This document shows positions 5,164 to 7,349 of a DNA stretch of 7,349 nt, one piece after another. The position numbers were made by a program, and so were the translations under genes. The first letter of the stretch is position 1; the number at the start of each line of letters is the position of its first letter. Source of the stretch: Deltaproteobacteria bacterium (GTDB taxonomy: Bacteria > Desulfobacterota_B > Binatia > Binatales > Binataceae); the NCBI GenBank assembly GCA_021827465.1, contig JAKAVX010000118.1, forward strand, positions 1-7,349, given 5' to 3'. Under the pieces are notes generated by a model that did no database searches, was not told where the DNA came from, and saw nothing but the letters and a program-made list of their open reading frames with translations.

Positions 5164-6396
5164 ACCTGGGGCCGGAAAGCGCGCGCACATCTCGCGCACT
5201 TCCCCGCCGACGCGGCTTAGCGTCGCCTCGTCGTCGACGTGCGTGATTACCTCGTCGATCCATCGGCCGACCTGCTTCATCTCGGCTTCCTTCATCCCGC
5301 GCGAGGTGACAGCCGGCGTTCCAAGCCGGATTCCACTCGGGCTGAAGGGCTTTCGCGGATCGTAGGGCACGGTGTTGTAGTTGCAGACGATACCGGCGGC
5401 GTCGAGCGCGCGGGCGGCCTTCTTACCGATCACCTTGCGGTTGGTCAGATCGATCAGGATCAGGTGATTGTCGGTCCCGCCAGATACCAGGTTGAGGCCC
5501 CGCGCGAGCAGTTCTTCGGCAAGCGCGCGTGCGTTACGCACGATTTGATGCGCGTAGTCCTTGAACTCGGGCGACGCAGCTTCCTTCAGAGCCACGCCGA
5601 TAGCAGCGGTCGTGTGATTGTGCGGCCCGCCCTGGAGCCCGGGAAAGACCGCGCGGTCGATTTGCCCGGCGAACTCCTCCTTGCACATGATCATCGCGCC
5701 GCGCGGGCCGCGAAGGGTCTTGTGCGTGGTGGTGGTGACGACGTCCGCGTACGGGACGGGCGAAGGATGCGCGCCGCCGACGATCAGCCCCGCGATATGC
5801 GAGATGTCGGCGAGCAGGTACGCGCCGACCTCCTTCGCGATCTCGCCGAAGGCGCGAAAGTCGAACTGGCGCGGATAGGCGGTCGCGCCGCATACGATCA
5901 TCCGCGGGCGCTCGCGCCGCGCCATCTCGCGAAGCGCGTCATAGTCGATACGCTGGGTCTCGCGATCGACCATGTATTGCACGGAGTTCCAGAAGACACC
6001 CGTGATGCTCACGTTCCATCCGTGGGTCAGATGGCCGCCGTGGGGCAGCGCAAGGCCCATCATCTTCTCTCCCGGCTTGAGCATCCCGAAGTACACGGCG
6101 AGATTGGCGGGCGAACCCGAATACGGCTGCACGTTGACGTGCTCGACGCCGAACAGCGCCTTGGCGCGCTCGACGGCGAGGGTCTCGACCTGGTCGATAT
6201 AGCGCTGACCCTCGTAATAACGCTTGCCGGCGTAGCCCTCGGAGTACTTGTTGGTCAGGACCGAGCCGGTGGCCTCGAGGACCGCCTTCGACACGTAGTT
6301 CTCCGACGGAATCAAGCGCACCGAATCGAGTTCGTAGCGTTCTTCTTCCTTGATGAGCCGATAGGTCTCCGGGTCGGTCCGCCTGAGCTCTTCCAC
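5149..6396 (-). CDS. glyA: Serine hydroxymethyltransferase
   Basis: A cytoplasmic PLP enzyme interconverting serine + tetrahydrofolate with glycine + 5,10-methylene-tetrahydrofolate, the main entry of one-carbon units. From the chosen start it has 415 residues (E. coli GlyA 417). Visible landmarks: LIPSENYVS (28-36), LTNKYSEGYAGKRYYEG (47-63), the PLP-ring site Asp197 and His200 in ADISHIAGL, and the Schiff-base Lys226 in TTTTHKTLRGPRG. Also present are FPGLQGGPHNH (251-261) and SGIRLGTPA (354-362), whose Arg357 binds the substrate carboxylate. The frame is open upstream to a GTG at 6453, but that codon has no ribosome binding site. The GTG at 6396 has GGAG 9 bases upstream and gives the normal N-terminus (MEELRRTDPE); a TTG at 6405 lies too close to that GGAG. 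The gene follows an oxidoreductase gene on the same strand by 164 bases. I saw no glycine-riboswitch-like leader. Confidence 0.97.
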   Translation of the reverse strand: MEELRRTDPETYRLIKEEERYELDSVRLIPSENYVSKAVLEATGSVLTNKYSEGYAGKRYYEGQRYIDQVETLAVERAKALFGVEHVNVQPYSGSPANLAVYFGMLKPGEKMMGLALPHGGHLTHGWNVSITGVFWNSVQYMVDRETQRIDYDALREMARRERPRMIVCGATAYPRQFDFRAFGEIAKEVGAYLLADISHIAGLIVGGAHPSPVPYADVVTTTTHKTLRGPRGAMIMCKEEFAGQIDRAVFPGLQGGPHNHTTAAIGVALKEAASPEFKDYAHQIVRNARALAEELLARGLNLVSGGTDNHLILIDLTNRKVIGKKAARALDAAGIVCNYNTVPYDPRKPFSPSGIRLGTPAVTSRGMKEAEMKQVGRWIDEVITHVDDEATLSRVGGEVREMCARFPAPGIALD

Positions 6397-6435
6397 CGCG
6401 TTCAACTCCGTCCGTAAAGGGTGTTCAATGATGAG

Positions 6436-6463
6436 CGTATAGCCGCGCGCCACGGGAGGTAAA
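6436..6463 (-). promoter_or_regulatory. glyA: Candidate glyA promoter
   Basis: On the minus strand TTTACC (6463-6458) and TATACG (6441-6436) each match the sigma-70 hexamers at 4 of 6 positions with a 16-base spacer. Transcription would start near 6429. This lies downstream of the alternative GTG at 6453 and so agrees with translation from 6396. Matches of this quality also occur by chance. Confidence 0.3.
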
Positions 6464-6492
6464 GCACCCCGCGTGTCGAGGAGCGGCTGACA

Positions 6493-6518
6493 CGGCGGGC
6501 GCCGACGGGCGTCCGCCG
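6493..6518. terminator. GC-rich hairpin between oxidoreductase and glyA, possible terminator
   Basis: CGGCGGGCGCC (6493-6503) pairs with GGCGTCCGCCG (6508-6518) around the loop GACG: 11 pairs with one G-U when read as plus-strand RNA, and one C-A mismatch on the minus strand. It follows the minus-strand oxidoreductase stop (6561) by 42 bases. No T run follows, so it may act as an attenuator, an mRNA 3' stabiliser or nothing at all. Confidence 0.35.
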
Positions 6519-6560
6519 CCGCAACTGGTTATCGGGGCGCGAGACTCGCCGCCCGGCCGG

Positions 6561-7349
6561 TCACTGCAGGTCGGGCGGAGTGGTCTTCGCAATCCAGGCG
6601 CGATAGCCGCCCTCGTAGCCGACCGCGTGCTGGCGCTCCCGAACGTGGGCGCGGATCTTCTCGACCTGTCCGGGCGCAAGCGGCGCGCGCTGTTCGATCG
6701 CGCGCGCGATCTTCTCGCCCTCGGCGTGCGCTTTTTTGCGGATCTCCTCGGCGATGGGAATCTCTACGCCGCTGAGCCCGAGGTAGCTCTCTGCCACCAA
6801 AGTGCCGATTTCCGTGCCGCTGGTCAGCGAATCCTTGATGTTGCCCTTGCCGGTAAGCACGTTGCCCGCGGCGAACACCGCCGTCGCGCCGCTCATCAGC
6901 AGGCCGATGTTCGCGTCGACGTAGTTGTAGACTTCGCCCTTTTGCGGGATTCCCGGCAGCGGCTCCGGGATGCTGCCGATGGAGCTGATGGTGAGGTCGG
7001 CGCGCGCGTCATGCTCGGTGCCGGGGACGGTCTTCACGCGCCCGTCGACGAGTTCGGTGCGGTTGAACCGCACTCCGACCATCCTGTCGCCCTCGACAAT
7101 GATTCCCGACGGAGCGCTCAGATCCTGGAACTCGAACAGGAACTTGCGCATCGCTTTTTCGAGTATTTTCGCCCTCGCCTGCCGAAGCGCGTCAGCCCGT
7201 TTGGGCGGCGCGTCGGGCGGAATATCCGAGAGCGGCATGTCGAGCACTCTGCGCCGGTAGAACAGCTTGCACGGCTTGATTCCAAGCTCGGCCCATTTGA
7301 GCCCGTGAGCGTGAAGGACCGGCTCGACTCCCTCGCGCTCGAGCTTGAC
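6561..7349 (-). CDS. FAD-dependent pyridine nucleotide oxidoreductase, C-terminal part (5' end outside window)
   Basis: The last 262 residues of a flavoprotein; the frame is open to the window edge, so the N-terminal FAD GxGxxG fold is not seen. The visible part fits the NAD(P)H:acceptor reductases related to glutamate synthase small subunit and adrenodoxin/ferredoxin-NADP reductase. It has a beta-sheet NAD(P)-domain end (GIIVEGDRMVGVRFNRTELVDGRV, residues 82-105), then ADLTISSIGSIPEPLPGIP (117-135), then the C-terminal FAD motif VFAAGNVLTGKGNIKDSL (158-175). The usual Asp of the GD motif is Asn163 here. The tail (222-262), with QVEKIRAHVRERQHAVGYEGGYRAWIAKTTPPDL, is a conserved-looking extension of this subfamily. 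The GTG at 7247 is only an internal Val: the coding sequence upstream (FYRRRVLDMPL) is continuous. Electron acceptor and physiological role cannot be assigned. glyA follows after 164 bases on the same strand. Confidence 0.85.
   Translation of the reverse strand, partial: VKLEREGVEPVLHAHGLKWAELGIKPCKLFYRRRVLDMPLSDIPPDAPPKRADALRQARAKILEKAMRKFLFEFQDLSAPSGIIVEGDRMVGVRFNRTELVDGRVKTVPGTEHDARADLTISSIGSIPEPLPGIPQKGEVYNYVDANIGLLMSGATAVFAAGNVLTGKGNIKDSLTSGTEIGTLVAESYLGLSGVEIPIAEEIRKKAHAEGEKIARAIEQRAPLAPGQVEKIRAHVRERQHAVGYEGGYRAWIAKTTPPDLQ

Noticed and set aside
5239..6417. A 392-codon open frame on the plus strand opposite glyA
   Set aside because: Its translation is compositionally odd (Arg/Asp/His/Gly rich) with no family motif, and it lies fully antisense to an unmistakable serine hydroxymethyltransferase. 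Such frames are common in GC-rich genes.
6397..6453. Longer glyA beginning at the GTG at 6453
   Set aside because: No Shine-Dalgarno upstream, gives a non-family 19-residue extension, and a candidate promoter overlaps it; 6396 has GGAG at good spacing.
6397..6560. Glycine riboswitch or other folded leader before glyA
   Set aside because: Looked for tandem aptamer-like conserved purine-rich cores on the minus strand; only one GC hairpin (6493-6518) is present and the spacer is too short for a tandem aptamer.

Overview
The window is GC-rich bacterial chromosome with long single-domain housekeeping genes. Two non-coding stretches are clearly poorer in GC: 1261-1320 (27/60 G+C by hand count) and 4801-4920 (50/120). 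Nothing in the sequence fixes the taxon. The strong GC bias, the GTG start codons, the CATCCTTCGACTCC...CTCAGGATGAC-type repeat and an isolated TadE/TadG-like protein would suit a soil or groundwater lineage such as Binatota, Acidobacteriota or another deltaproteobacteria-like group, but that is a guess. I see no prophage, IS transposase, CRISPR array, tRNA, rRNA or toxin-antitoxin pair.

Left half, plus strand. A hairpin and a palindromic intergenic repeat (8-70) lead into a D-isomer-specific 2-hydroxyacid dehydrogenase of the glyoxylate/hydroxypyruvate reductase type (75-1100). A 226-base spacer follows, then a class I SAM-dependent methyltransferase (about 1327-2256) and a zinc-type glycerol dehydrogenase, gldA (2325-3452). 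A strong hairpin at 3504-3544 closes this block.

Right half, minus strand, in order of transcription. The C-terminal 262 residues of an FAD/NAD(P)-dependent oxidoreductase (6561-7349, 5' end outside the window) are followed by glyA, serine hydroxymethyltransferase (5149-6396). A 543-base non-coding region (4606-5148) comes next, rich in hairpins and containing an AT-rich island with a candidate promoter. Last is a TadE/TadG-like membrane-anchored, exported protein (3607-4605), which converges on gldA across the shared hairpin.

The metabolic genes deal with small C2/C3 units: glyoxylate or hydroxypyruvate, glycerol/dihydroxyacetone, and serine/glycine/one-carbon units. They are not one operon, and the link is only thematic. 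I find no convincing new multi-gene system. The parts most worth a second look are non-coding: the long composite inverted repeat at 4991-5035, the AT-rich island before the TadG-like gene, and the repeat element that supplies the ribosome binding site of the first gene.
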